DNA from: Tubulanus polymorphus
Taxonomy: Eukaryota > Nemertea > Palaeonemertea > Tubulaniformes > Tubulanidae
NCBI RefSeq assembly: GCF_964204645.1
Contig: NC_134035.1
Location: 11,451,951 to 11,515,950 of the forward strand
Length of the DNA stretch: 64,000 bases
Direction: 5' to 3'
Shown: positions 44,001 through 59,000 of the stretch, piece after piece
Layout of the letters: each line of letters opens with the position of its first letter
Numbering within the stretch: the stretch's first letter is position 1
Notes under the pieces: generated by a model
What the model was told of the DNA's origin: nothing
What the model saw: only the letters and a program-made list of their open reading frames with translations
Database searches by the model: none
Made by a program: the position numbers and the translations under genes

Positions 44001-47000
44001 GGAAAACCCGGGCTAAAATAAAACGGGATTTCTGATTGGCTAAAAATCACATCATCTGAACTGCGCATGTATCTGCGCACACGGTCGATTATGGCAGGGT
44101 TTCGTGCCGTGGCAATCTCGATGCCGTCAGGTTCGAATCCCTGCCGGGGGAGGATGATCAAAAATAGAGGTTATAGGCCATCAAACATAGACCGAGAGTC
44201 TGTTGAGCCAAGGTGCCGTTTTTATGGGTGTTGCAACTATGAATTTGAATGGTCAAAGTTGACACACTGCATTAATGCAAAATTCACAGAGGCCTTAAAC
44301 AAGCACAAACTCGAGACGGCTCTGCTTTTAGGTCACTGTAATAATAACCTGAAAAGCGCAGCGCAGTCGAGTTCAAATTACCGAAATCATACGAACTAAT
44401 TATTACACAATAATGAATGCCGACCTAATGACCTCGATTGAGGATATATTAATAAATGTTGCTTACATAGATAATAAGTATTTAGGAATGGAATCATTTG
44501 GGACCTTTGATTTTTTATGGAGTTAGGTGATTATTCGATTTCGACGATAAAAACAAGCAAGCTACTGACATAAGATTTGTATTCGAGTAAAAGTGAAAGC
44601 ACTCGGGGGGGAGGGGGAGGGTGGGGATCTACTGTATTCTCATCAAACAAGTGTAAATGAAGTGATATACAGCACATTTTTGCCGCGAAGTGGATACATG
44701 AATTTATCAAAAAGGGTTCTGGAGAAAAGGGGTTCTTCCTACATAAAGTAGGGCATCAGAAATACACGGGTAAATATGCAGCTTAGAGCATGTCATTATT
44801 TGCCACAAATCAGGTTACATTCAACGCGTAATCTGATTGGTGCAGCAGATTCTCATTGGACATGTATCTGTGCAGTGGGTCTAGTGTAGCACCGTCGCTG
44901 AGTTAACCGATGCCATCCGGGTCAAATCCACGCTGAGGCTGGATGAAATCCCAAGTGAATGATGGACTCTTGACACCTGTTCCGTGGACTCTTGACACCT
45001 GTCCCTTGGCATACATGTTATATTTTACACCAGGTTTTCAATAAAGCGTTACTACTGTTATTATCATTATCGCAATTTCTTCGCAGATCGACGTCGATGC
45101 GAGTGGCTTCATCGAGATATCAGAATTGAAGGATGCATTCGAGAAACTGCATCTGAGAATCCCGTCGTACGAGATACGAGATTTGATACGCAACCATGAT
45201 TCAAACTCCGACGGCAAACTCAGCAAAAACGAGTTCATCAAGGTAATAAAGATTGTATTAAAAAAAGAGTAATCGGGGGTCATTGATCTAGTTCTAAAAC
45301 AGCGTTCATCGACAAGCTGGGATCTTCATTGTTTAGTATATAGCATTGTGGCTTGGCTTTTGAAGCATGACTTTTAAGTACCTCAAAAATATAGAAAACT
45401 CTTACGAACCTGTCCAAGGAAGTTTTTAAAGTACCTAATGCTGTTTACCGATATTAACCCTTTCAGTGCGTCTACACCGCAGTGCGGTGTATAAATCAGT
45501 GATTGATTTTGCTAGTACATCGCACTGCGGTGTATTGATGTAATTAGTAATTTGTAATTATCTTTATTGAAAAACGCCAGCAAGTGTCAAACATAGTGAA
45601 ATACTAGTAACTAACGATACACCGCGCTGCGGTGTAGACGCACTATAGTGGTATTCCCATTGTTCAACACACTAGGGTGGAATTTTTTAGAATTTTCAAA
45701 TTTTCTATAGCACTATAGGGTATTAATTAGTCAGCACTGAAAGGGTTAAGTAAGATGTTCACCCTTAATTTTTGCTGCAAGAATCCAGATGCTTCCTCGA
45801 CATTATGACATTTTCTCCTTTAAAAAACTATTTCAAAACTCCTTATATTATCCTGAATCTGAAACTGGTTGTTGCCAAGCTCTATCAAATAGATTTCCCA
45901 CTCGATGGAATTGCCCCCAGACCATATCCAGGAATGACTGATCTGTAGTCGGAACTCGGCAGTTGAAAATGGCAAACGTTTTTTGTTTTCATCTTTAAGT
46001 AGGGATTCACCGTAAATTATTTATTTGATTATTATTTCGTTCGATTTGATTTGAACAAACAAAAAGGGGTAAATCCTTACTTGAAGATAATGAAAAAAAC
46101 GTTTACATACAATTTTCTAAACGGTTTTGTATGCGGGGACACGCTCTGTGACGAGCTGAGTGAACTGTATTATCGACATTAAAATTAGAAAATCGGATAC
46201 GTTAGGCTTGGAACGTACCGTCGCTCGGTCGAGTGTCACGGCTATTGAAAAATAATTACTCATTCCGTCCTCGTATTGTTGGCTGTTGTGCGTAATATTC
46301 CGATATTTTCTGTATTAAAGTATAGCGCGTTGGTTCACGTAACGGCCCGATTTATTATGCGATTTCTAATTTTATGTGACGACCATTGGTCAGTCACTCG
46401 GTCTGTCAGTCGGTCGGTCAGTCACTTGGTCGGTGGTTGTTAGTATCATTTGTAGCTAATATTATTGACAAATTGATACATGCTGTTACGCGCCTACATG
46501 TGTGTGTGTGTTTATATGTATATATTGTGTGTGCCTTTGTATTTATTGCGGATCTGATAAAAAATTCATTATCCGTTGTGTATAATTACTATTGATTTAG
46601 ATTTAGAGAGAGAGAGGTATAGAGCGCAATGATATAGCCATGCCTGCGAGCGTCTAGTGTCCTTACCTATAACTAACGATACGATTGCAGCCTGTTTTTT
46701 AACCAATTTTTAGGCCTAAGTGAAATGGGAGGAGGGGTCAACTCGTTTAATACCCCCCTGACGAGGGGTTATACTTGTTTTGTGAAACTCGTCCGATTTT
46801 GACCCAGTTCCGCAGTCATTGAGTTGAAGTCTTAATTCATATTATTATACGTAACCAGTTACTCAAAATAGTGTAATTTCTAAGAAAAAACCTTTAGGGA
46901 AAGATTATTATCATTGCCGGGTATTTTGTGATGTAATAAATGATCAGCATGCTCGAGTTGGCCCGACCAAAACTGTCGAATTAGGCCCGTGAATAATTTT

Positions 47001-50000
47001 TTCATGGGTTGAACTAATTCAACTTGTTTTGAAAGTGACTAAGCCAAATTTACACTGGTCTGATCTCGGTCTACTGTTTAACCTGGGCTAAATTGTTTCA
47101 TCGATTGTACTTTAAATCAAAGACAAGTTAGATTTGGGGCTTATTCCACCCTCTCCCGGAGTCCAGGGGCATTCATTAGGAAGCTCAATCTAGCTCAAGT
47201 TGTTTTATGTTGTTGTATCGTAATTCTTCATCTCTTTTGTGAAATTATAAGTAAAGCAGACAGAAGCAGGGCGAAATTGAATGGCATCATTCTTCCCTAG
47301 GGCGATGCTAATAACTAGTAACTGATAATATCATATTTGATGAGTCATTGGTCTACCATGCAACGCATCAGAGTATTTTCACAAACTTTCTATTGCTCAA
47401 TCTCGTTAAATTTAATCTGATTTTAAATGACCCCTGACGACCAGACCGGCCACCCCACACATAACCAGCTCCTTGTCTAGTAAGATGAGGCACTAAGATC
47501 CGATCGTCTACGATTCACTCATGTCACTTCGCACAATCGAATCGCTAATTCGGGCAAAACTAGTTTGTCGGATCTTAGCTACACTCTGGTCACCTGAGAT
47601 CCGTGATTGTTTTGAACCAAATGCTTAAGTCATGTGATGTGTACATCGCTGTTCATTGGCTATGACCTTATGTACAGTCGTAAGTACACTTAGGTCGGTC
47701 GGATCTTATGCCACCGTAGTTACGCTGAATAAATCGATCATTCTTTTGGCCGGCCAAATCATCACGAGCTCCTCGTCTATTCCATGTGTTCTTTCTCGTT
47801 ACAGACGGCGGTCATGTTGCGCAAGGAGAAGAACTGTAACTTCACTAAGTTACTCAGTCGACAATCGGGTATCGAAACGATCGGAGGTCTTTCTGAGCAG
47901 ACGGCTGAAGGTGTCACGCACAGTCTCAGTAAGGCTGAGAAACACGCGTTCACTGATTGGATCAACAGGTAAGAACAGATACGGACTCCATACCCTCGGG
48001 GTTGGAAGGTTTGAATAAACTACTCGCCAACACGAAAAGTTCTGCAAAAAATGAGTCGTAATAAAGATATAGATCCTCTTACTGCTTGCTCCAATAAAGC
48101 ATCAAGAGAGGTGAGCTGGTATTTTGTTACGCCATGAACAAAGTTTGTCATTAAAACAGGAAAACCCAGAAACTTGTTTCATCTCGAATACCTTGTCCTC
48201 GACTATGTTTCTTGTTTTTCTCGTAAACACATACGACCCAGGGAATCACAGGTACATGGAATTAAACATTTTAGATGTGAAAGACATAGACCATGTTTAT
48301 ACTAAACGCACAAGACACTGGGAAACACTTGGGAACATGTTTCTGTCTTCTGTTTCTATGTTTCTCAGTATCGTGTGTGTTGGGCTTTTTTAGTTCATCA
48401 AATTCCCAACTGTTTGCGATAAATTCAGTGCTGTATGAAATCTTAACACAGTAAGGCCGAGTACAGTGTGTTATTCGTGCAATCGAGTTTTCTAATTTCC
48501 AGTCTGAATGGCTGCAGGATTTCCCGTGTTTCATATTTGCCTTCACGAATACGCTCGCTATGAATGAATCAATTTGCCGTGACTCGTACAATTATTGCCC
48601 TTTCTACTTCTTTTACAGAAAATTTGCCAGCGATCCAGACTGCAAACCATATTTACCCATTAAAAATTTGTTCGAAGACCTAAGTGATGGAATTGTATTA
48701 TGGTAAGAGCATGTTTTTGTTTGTGTCAGATCTGTAAAACCTTCAGAGTCATAGTGAGTTCCCGAAGTACTTACTTTTCGCAGAAATTACAAAAAGTGCT
48801 TACACAGTGCTTACTTTTGGTATCCTGGGCTGGATTTCATGCAAGCAAAATAGTCTCTGGGAACATTTTGAAATTCGTCAGTTGTAGCCATGGTTTCTCA
48901 TTGTTACTATGGTGGTTGTTAACCAGATTTAGGAGTTATCCCTAGGGATAACTTTGATACCAGTCTATGAAACCGGGCCCTGGATTATTATTTGGACGAT
49001 TTATTTTGTGGATTAGGACATGGGCCGACGTATATCGTATTTTGACGAACCGTTTCGCGCATTTTCAGTAAAATGATCAACTGTTCTTGCCCGGACACGA
49101 TAGACGAACGTGTGATGAATAAAGATAAACTGACTCTGTTCACGAAACACGAGAATCAAACTCTAGTATTACAATCGGCGCAGGGTATCGGCTGCAATAT
49201 CGTCAACATCGGTCCGCAAGATCTCATCGACGGTCGGCAACATCTCGTGCTCGGGTTGGTTTGGCAAATCATCAGGGTACGTAAACGAGTTCTGAATTTG
49301 TTATCCGGTAATTATTCTATATTCTGGAATGTAGTCAGAAAAAAATGTAACTGACATTTAATTTTTAGAAGTACATAATCTGACCGGTCCAGAATGCCTT
49401 AGATACAAGGAAAACGAGTTATTTTTCAAAAATTTCTTGCTTGCTACTTCGTTTGCAGATCATTGTTCAGTGATTTCTAGGAATGTAGTCAAATTCACCC
49501 ACTGGATCCGCCCCTGCTCGCGGTGTTTTATTTAATTAGCAGAATCAAGGTTTCTTTCACGATGAAGAGGAGGGAGACTGGCTTTTCTGCGAACACCCTT
49601 ATTTTCGTAAAGGCTAAGGCAGATGTAGGTGTGCCACTCTGTCAGTAGCGAGAGCGGTATACACATCTGTTGCGTCTGGGAGACGTGATCATCTCTGGCC
49701 AGCGCTTAGAATCATGTCGCAACAAGTGGCGAGGCCGACCTACGTCTGCTTTTGGAGTATTTGTGGCGAGAAAGATGAAACAATTTCTTCTGCTTTTTCG
49801 TAAATAGTTTGGTTTGTTGAACGACATCAATCTACACGATCACGCCGAACTTGCCGCGCTGCTACTCGACGGTGAAACGCTCGCCGACCTGCAAGCGTTG
49901 TCTCCCGAGGAATTACTGATGCGTTGGGTGAATTATCATCTCGAGAAATCGGGCGAACCGCGACGAATAAGAAATTTCAATACGGATATCATGGTACGTT

Positions 50001-53000
50001 GTTGCGTTGGTCGGCATTCCTCGTTCGTTGGAACCTCGTTAAAGCTAACTTCAGTTCTTTATAACCCGATCTTTATTATGTCCAGTCTGGAATTCCTATA
50101 ATTGTCCTATTTGGGACAAAAGTTTGTAACAAATGAATAGCTGTATTCAAGGTTGTGATAATCAGATTCCACTGAATATCATCGCATGAACTGTTTTAAC
50201 TATTTTGGCTTCATTTGATTCATTGACTCAGGGTTGGTCCGGAACCCTCTTTAAAATCCCTTTTCTTTACGTTTCAGGATTCGGAGATATATTTACACTT
50301 GTTAAGCCGGATCGCTCCCGCCGAGTCAAACGTTGTTACGTCGCAAGCGTTCCAAGTAAGTAACCGTCGCGCGGAAAAATAATATTGGCTTCAATATCAT
50401 CTCTTTTTAACGTACGATCGAGTTATGATTCTTCTAGTTACTTACCGGTAGTTAAAGAACAATTGAGGATGAACTAATTTCAAGTGAAATATTTGCACAA
50501 ATCTATGAGAACTTTTCAAACTCATTCAAGCTGATCGTGAATTTTAGAAAAGACACAAAACGGGATGGAAAATAAACAATATCGTTGAATATTGTGATTT
50601 AACTATACTGTATTTATATCCGGATTGGATTACACAGTGAAGGCTTAGATTTAAGTTCAGCCTTAGTCTCTCTTAATTCAAGACCCACCAATCTAACTAC
50701 TTAAGATCGGTCTTCGATTTTAAGAACACTCGGGCCGGTTCCTCAGTTGAGACTTAAGTCCAAAAATGGTCTTAGATTTTAAGACTGGTCTTAAGTTGTT
50801 AGATTGGTTATAGAACTAAAATGGTCTTAAATTGGTCTTAAGTCTAAGCCATGACTATCGAACTGGGCCACCTGAAGCCCACTTGTACTGTGAAGGCTTA
50901 GATTTAAGATCAGTCTTAGTCCATCTTGGTTCAAGCCTATCTTTACGAGTTAAGGCGAGTCTCATGATTTAAGAACACTTTCGGATGCGAGTCAAGCTAA
51001 CTGGGCCCTGGTTTCTGGATCTATAGATCCAGGTTTATCTTGGGATCTAATGGATAATTGATGAAAACACGCAAAATGTCCCTTCAAGCAACACAGTATC
51101 ATTTACATTCTACAATTCAGTTTGATACTGATGGATATAGTGTTCACCCGTACACGGTTAGTTGCGCGACTGTGGAGTGCACTTGAAATATAGACAAATT
51201 TATCAGGCCGGCAGTGTCGACGTCGTGCATATTGTAGTACCATCGAGTTTCGTTTTCCTGGCCGAAACATTCGTCGCTGCTTTCTGTTGATATCGGAAAT
51301 ATACGCGTTGTTTAAAAACGTCGCTTGAAAAACAATAGATGCAGCGTTATACACACACACGCGCGTGCACGCAGTGTAGTGCGGCTGAATACTGGGTCCG
51401 GTTTCACGAAAAAGTTTAAGCCTAAAACGGTTTAGTTTGAATTGTTGTCTTCATTGAAAACATGAAGTAACCATTAGCAATTACACCAAAAATTTGAGTT
51501 TAACTTTTTTGTGAAACTGGGCCCTGATCATGATTAGTTTAAACCAAATTTACATAACGCTCCCCTAATACATCAAAGTAGTTATTCATTTGGACCTGTT
51601 CTACAATTCTGTATTTCATTTTGAGCCTGGTAGAGAGATATTTTACTCACAAATGATTAGTTTATTGAACTGGGTCAAAATTATCGAAAATGTCTTCATT
51701 CAAAATTTCAAATACTTAATTCATCGAACACCGGCCTGTAATTGAAAGATTGCTTTTCAATCCCGTACACGTCCTCAAAATAACACGAACCAAATTCTGG
51801 ATCATTTGCGAGTTGCGATTTCATTCTTGATTCGAATTATCGAGGAAAATCGAACTAGTAAAAATCTAGTCCGAACTTCACTGACTATGTGCTTACTGCA
51901 TCCAGGGTTCGACGAATTTAAGAGAATATTTTTTTCAACGATTCGCATCACTTTTTCGAGTCGATACTAATTTTATGCATGAATTCATTATTTACTTTTC
52001 TTTCCGTTCCAGGAGATAATGGAGGTAAAGTTGTGTTTTATGCGTGTAGCGTTAGAATTTACGTATTAATTCTTTAACCTAGTTTTTTCTGCTTTCACCT
52101 GACGAGATGGTTTCTTTCTTACCCGTCCTTATTGTAACATAGATTAACGAAATCGGAACGTTTAGATATTTGAGGCATACGGTTCCATCGCAGATCTTCA
52201 ACAAGTGATGACTATTCATATATAAGATTATATCATATATTCAAGACCATATATATGCAAAGCTTAATTGGATATTAAAGATATTAATTTGCTGCTGATT
52301 CGGAAGATTTTTAAGCTATATTACTTAATTACGCAGTTTGAATTTTATACTGTCTAATCCACAGTTACTGGACAAATAGCTTAAAAGCTTTATCTGAGCA
52401 GTAACCTAACAGTTCAATCGGGTATTGGTCTCATAGATAAGCCGTTTGTTGAATTCTGAATTCAAAACTTTATTTCTTTTTTGTAACAAGGCTGGACATT
52501 TGGCATTATGCGACATAAAGACCGATACTTGTAGATATGAATGCCGTTGATAACTGCAAACCAAAACTGTGGCACTTGCGTCCAAGGAGGTGCACAAATT
52601 GAAGGGATCATTATTTCATCTCTTTGTAGTTGTAACCTAAAAACTCAGTACCGATCACGCGGCATTTGATATCCTCCATCTGCAGTTTCTGAAAGAATTT
52701 AAAAATGCGTGTCATATGAGATGAGTAATGCGCAGATGATTTTGCCGTAGACTTTGAGTAAAGTATACAGGACAAAAATGCTCGAGGCTTTTACAGTGAA
52801 TTAATCTGCAACACGGATATAGACCTTCGTATTGTTGTGTGAATTCAATTTCTAAAAACCTCCGTGAAAATGCTTTGTGCTTGAAACTCCAGAAATTTGA
52901 GCAAAGTGCCCAGGACTCTTTAAAACTCCTTCAATTTTGAAAAATAGGCAATAAGATATTTTTGAAGTTGTACAGTAGACCGCTTCTAAATCGGTCAGTT

Positions 53001-56000
53001 GGGATCTGGATTTGTGTTTACTAAATTTGGCGGTTACCGAATAAGAAATCGAGGTTAGGTAGTCTTAGAGATAAAAATTTCCTTACAAAACCACCAAATT
53101 AACGGTGTACCGAGATAAACTGTACCGATTTAGGAGGAGTCTACTGTAATTGGTATATGAAAGTGATGCAGACACTTCCTCGAAAAATTTGGAATTTTTT
53201 CCTTGAAAATTTATATCCAGGAATGACTGATGTGAAGTGACCCTGCATTATAAGCATGGCATCATGAAAAATCATGTAAACGAATTGTGGAGTGATTGGG
53301 CGATGCTATTTTATATTTTGTAGTGTTTAATTGCTCTTGAGGCAGTCGTTATAAAGCGACAAGATGACGTCTCGCGATAAACCGTGTAATTTTATAGTCA
53401 TCAATATCACATTTAAGAATGCCAGTAAAATATGCGCGAAGCGAGTGTTCGCGTCTCAAGATGTATGTACTTAATATCGTATAGTATTATGACAGGTTCT
53501 ATTGTTAACACCTGCCGTGTTATGAAAGGAAATGGAATTCACGTTTGTCGGACCTGAATCGACTTAACTATTTAATAGCGCGCTTCGTAACTGCTGGTTT
53601 TTCGTTTTCGAGTCGGAAAAATTTCTAGCCTACTTCCAGAGTCGGAAAATTCCTCGTCAAATTTTTCAGATATCACGATTGGTAGAACACTATATCTGTG
53701 TTGACGCGATGAGGAGAGAATCCCACAATTATAATAAAAAGTCCGAAAATGAATCTTCGAGATAGTAGTTTATCTCAACGTTTCGACTATATCCTAACAG
53801 TCATCTTCAGGTATAATGAATTATTCCTGACTATTCCATTATTCCTGAAGATGACTATTAGAATATTGTCGAAACGTTGAAATAACTTACTAATCTCGAA
53901 GTTTCATTTTTGGACTTTTTATTATCATTGTGGGATTCTCTCCTTTTCAGATATCATCTCGTACTGAAAAATTTGAATTATTTACATTTGCGCTATCTTC
54001 GTAGTTAGTTTAGGTTTTCTTTGACCTATTCATAGATTGTCTAAATAATGTATAATTCATAGAATTCAAAGTAGTCAATATTAGTAGAACTGTGATTAAT
54101 GTTTTTTTGCCCGAATGAATTCAAGGTCTTTGATACTCCTTTTACCTGTACTACCCACATACTGACATTGTACGAGTATATTTTCATTGACTATGAATTT
54201 AGTCTGCGCTCATTCTTTCATATGGTGTGCAGTATAACCCGGAAGCTATCGACCAGTATTGTATACCTGTTCATTTGAATGTCGATTGAAGTTCATTATT
54301 TTCGACTTGTTTTGCATATACTAGTAGATCGACATGTTATCTCTGACCAGGAAATTGCTCTACTCACTATATCCGGGTTGAACTAAAATTCCCAACTTTT
54401 TTTTACCCATTATATCTAGTATCCGCACCCCTTATTAGCTTTCGAAAAATGTCTGCTGTTTACTGGTATGGCTACCTTTTGGTGGTGTGGTAGAAATAGA
54501 TATTTTTGGGTCGATTGGGGATCCAAATTTTTTTTACCCTTCCCTTAAGAACATATAAATCAAACGAAATTTACCAGCCAAATAAATAACAGGGAAATTC
54601 CCTATTTTAAGATGAAAAAAAGAACATAGCTATTTAACTAAAGAAAGATCCATGTTTGTGGAGGCAGGACCTATTAGTCCTTGAAGATGTTGATTAAGAA
54701 TGATTCAAAAATTGATTTGTAATAGTTTTTTCTTAGTTAATAAAGATGTATACATGGTTTTGCAGGAACAAGATCATCTGAAGAGGGCTGATCTCATGTT
54801 GAGGGAAGCGGACAAAATCCAGTGTCGCATGTTCGTCTCGCCACAAGACGTCGTCAGCGGCAACCAGAAACTGAATTTAGCTTTCGTCGCGAATCTATTC
54901 AACAACTACCCGGCGTTGGATGTCGGCGATCGGGCGTCCGACGTGGAAGTCGCCGGAGAGACTCGCGAGGAAAAAAGTACGTATTTTATTCGCCCTCGCC
55001 CGTCGTATTTAGGATTCTTTTCAATTTGATTGAAAACAGCCTCAGGTTTTATGACGGACTGGAAAATGAGGCGTACGTGTCTGCGGTAGTCAACATTCTG
55101 GGTAGATTTTTTACAGCTTCAGTTGACTCCGCTTGCCTGAGATGCAACGCGACACCAATGAACTCCACAGAGCTGTTAACTGTCCGTGATTATCAAGTAT
55201 ACTCCCTGAAAAATGCATCGCTGTCCCTGATGGTGGTTTTTTCATGCTATTGAAAATCTATTGGTTCCCTATTGTCGCTCTAAAAATTATTCTATTTCTT
55301 CAATTTCCCTAATTGTGTCCCTGAAAATTTATCTTTTTGACCCTGATTTCGAAATTTTGGGGCAGTCGGAACAACAATCTGTCATCATTTTTATAAACTT
55401 TTTATAAATCCCCTTACCCTTGATTCGTTGTTGGCAAAAGCTGAAAGGTTTCGACGTTTGTGCGAACGCGTTGTTTTACCAAAACATTTTCAAATCTAAA
55501 TTGAATGAATATTGCTATTTCAAGAGGAAATTGAAGTGATCGTAAAGGAAAGTCGCGAAGAGCGTGGTAGGTACAGTCACACGGTAGTAGTATATATGAT
55601 ATTCTGTGCGTCCATTCTCGGCTCCGGTTCTCCTTCTCAACGAGTAGTCACTCTCGAGGTTCTCTCTCCGAAGAGCTCTCGTTTTCGAGCTCTTGCTGGC
55701 AAAACTTTCGAGCTCGACGAAAAATTCTTCCTCGCACTTTCTCGGGCTATAGACCCTTCTAACTGTAGGCTGGCTTCGTTTAAAGCCTAGCGCACGCGGA
55801 CAAAAAAATTATGAAACAAGAAACAGTTTGTGTTAAAAACGTTTTTACTTTTCTATATCTGTGATACATTTATGTTTTTGTTTCTTGTTTCGTGTGCGTA
55901 GGTTTTACTGAAGACATTGCCTTCAGTTAGTGGAGAAGGGTCGTATAGTCCGAATGCCATAAATACTCCTCGGTAATGGGTACAACCCGGTATTCCCGGT

Positions 56001-59000
56001 CAGTAATTGGAAAACCTCGAACAATCGCATCAGACAAGATTTAGATCGGGCCCTATTGGTAAATTTTACTTAACCAAAAGGTAGCCTTCCCTCCCTTTAT
56101 ATAAAACACAGTCGAGATTCCTTCACACTAGAACTTGTTGCACAGCGGTGAATGAACTCTCATTGTCCCTGAATGAACTCCCTACAATTCCTTGATTCCT
56201 TTTAAAAAAACTTATCTATAGGGACCCTGGTTCTCGGCAGTTTTGAAATCCAAAATGTCACGGACCTAACAATATGAGTAAAATTTTCTTGCTCTCTGGA
56301 ACCTGGTGGTATACTGGTGATACTGGTGTATACTGGTTGTATACTGATTAATTCGTCCCATGGATCAACGCATGAGGGGCATATTGACCTGAATTACAAA
56401 CTGTCTACGGCAATGTTATGTTATGTCCTTCAATGTTATGAATTTTTCAAATCATTAAATCGTCGATATTTGACGCTCTTGTTAATTTCATACTGTTATT
56501 TGTCAGTACATATGCGTCAGTTGTACGTGTCCCCTCGAGGCGCGTAACACTGCGAATCAGTTCACTGAGGCAAATTTCTGTTCAGAGAAGTTATCGCGTT
56601 TATTGCACGTACAGAAAATGCGTGTTCTATTATAACTATCGCAGGGTGACCTCTCTCTGACCCGGATAAACTCGGGGAATCTGAAAAAAAATCGGGGAAA
56701 AACTTGGGGGAATTTCACAGTTTTGATTTGACCAAAAACCTGGAAAACACAGGGAATTTTGATGATGCTATTGACCTCGTGCTTCTTTATCAATACGTGA
56801 TTCATAAAAAATGAATAAATTGAATATATCTGCAGAGAAATAACTGCTGTCAACACAATTTGCCTCCATGTTAGGAAACTACTGTACTACGTGCCTGAAG
56901 TTGTCCGGTGCTACTGCATTCTGAGGGAGTGTTCAAAAAGTACCCCGAAATTTCCTGATTTTTTACCCACCCCGTACCACCTTTGTATCAGAATTACTGA
57001 CCCCCCTCTTAGGTAGGTTACGATTATGATTACGATTGCAATTATGATTAGAATTGCTAGATAGTGTTCCTAATTATTACACTTGCTTGATTGAAAAAAA
57101 ATTTCTTGCAAAAACCATCTCGATTATACACAATATTAGCACAAATATTGGCGATTGAGTATATCAACTTAAAGACTGTTATACTCTGCATGTATAAAGT
57201 ATGTAAGTTTGTTCTACTATCCTCTCCTGTATCCTGTTTAGTTATGAAAATTAAAACCCTCCCTCCCGAACAAGTGTGAACTTATTGAACGCTCCCATAG
57301 TATTTACTATGCATCAAAACAATAAACTGTCACGATATTATTATCATTATTCTTACTTATATTATGCTTTTATTAATGCAGTATTGAGCGAAGCTGGATT
57401 TCTAGTGCTTTATTTCAGGTTGTGGTGATTTGGGTTTTATCTGGGTTGATGTTTTCGGTGCGATCCCTCTTGTTGGTGTAACCGACAATTTTTGTGATTC
57501 TTATCGAGCGAGGCAATTTTTCAGCGATATTTTCTGGATTTTTTTTTAAGCCTACCGAAACTGGATAAACAGCACGAGCGGGGGCTTTATTTATCATCTG
57601 TACAGCGACCTGTGCGATGGACTCGTCATCTTGAAGATGTTCGACAAGATTGAGCCGAGCTGCGTCAATTGGTCGAAAGTTAACCTGCCGCCGTACCGCC
57701 AACTGTCGGCCAACTTCAAAAAGCTAGGTGAGTACTGTGGCCACTTGCCTGGAAATTAAGAAGTCATGGAAATTTCTTTTCTTTAACCCTTTCAGTGCTG
57801 ACTAATTAATACCCTATAGTGCTGGAGAAAATTTGAAAATTCTAAAAAATTCCACCCTAGTGTGTTGAACAATGGGAATTCCACTATAGTGCGTCTACAC
57901 CGCAGTGCGGTCTATCGTTAGTTACTAGTATTTCACTATGTTTGACACTTGCTGCCATTTTTCAATGGAGATAATTACAAATTACTAATTACATCAATAC
58001 ACCACAGTGCGGTGTACTAGCAAAATCCATCACTGATTTATACACCGCACTGCGGTGTAGATGCACTGAAAGGGTTAAAAAAGTCGGGGAATTTCATGTG
58101 ATACAAGATTTGATGAGTTGGGCCACCTATATTACAACCATTAGCCCCCTGAAATTCATCCAGGCTTAGTTGGATAAGTGAGCGCTCGGATCTGTCATGT
58201 TCATACTCCAAATTCCCGAAGATTTCAAAAATAGGAAAATGTTGATTTCCATATGGAACTATGTCTAGTTTATTCTTAACTAATCCGTTCAAATCCCACT
58301 GTAGCCATTTACGTGTAGCAGATGAAAAAAGAGTCTGGTGGATTCGGGTGGCTTGAGGAGTAATAGGCAGCGCGGATATGGGTGGCTTGAGGGCCATTGC
58401 CCAAGTCAACACCATATTAATGTAGAAACTTTGTTATCGCATGTATTATCATCTGTATTGCCTTTGGAGTATGCGTTAAAAAACAATATGGGTAAATCGT
58501 ATAGGTATAGATATATATGTTATCATTGCAGAAAACTGTCGATACTGCATCGAACTCGGTAAAGGTATGGACTTCTCGCTGGTTGGAATCGACGGAGGGG
58601 ATATCGCTACCATGAACAGTACGTTGACGTTAGCGCTCCTCTGGCAAATGATGAGAGCGTATACTCTCAATATCCTGATGAAAGTGAAACAAGATGGCGC
58701 CCCGGTACAGGAAAAAGAGATCATCGCCTGGGCGAATGAAAAGGTAAGTTATTCTTTCACAAGTGTGTCGGAAGCAATAATCAAATCAACAACTTAGAGC
58801 GACATACTTATATATTTTGAGTCTACGCTAAGGCTGATACCTATATAGGAAATGAAAATGCAATAAATGTTTTGAACAGTTCAGATGCTAGATGATGTAA
58901 CAACCTGTTATCGCAACCAAAAAGAAGTAATGACTTATAATAGCTTATAAGACTAATTACTATTAACATCAATATACCGGGATGCTGTGTTCTAGCACTG

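Noticed and set aside
44090-44155. tRNA-like sequence with GGTTCGAATCC
   Set aside because: It lies in the arm of a repeated foldback element and does not form a full cloverleaf by eye; treated as tRNA-derived repeat, not a functional tRNA gene.
45470-45640. Repeated GCGGTGTA palindromes considered as a CRISPR-like or regulatory array
   Set aside because: They are internal parts of a TTAA-bounded MITE present elsewhere in the window, without regular spacing.
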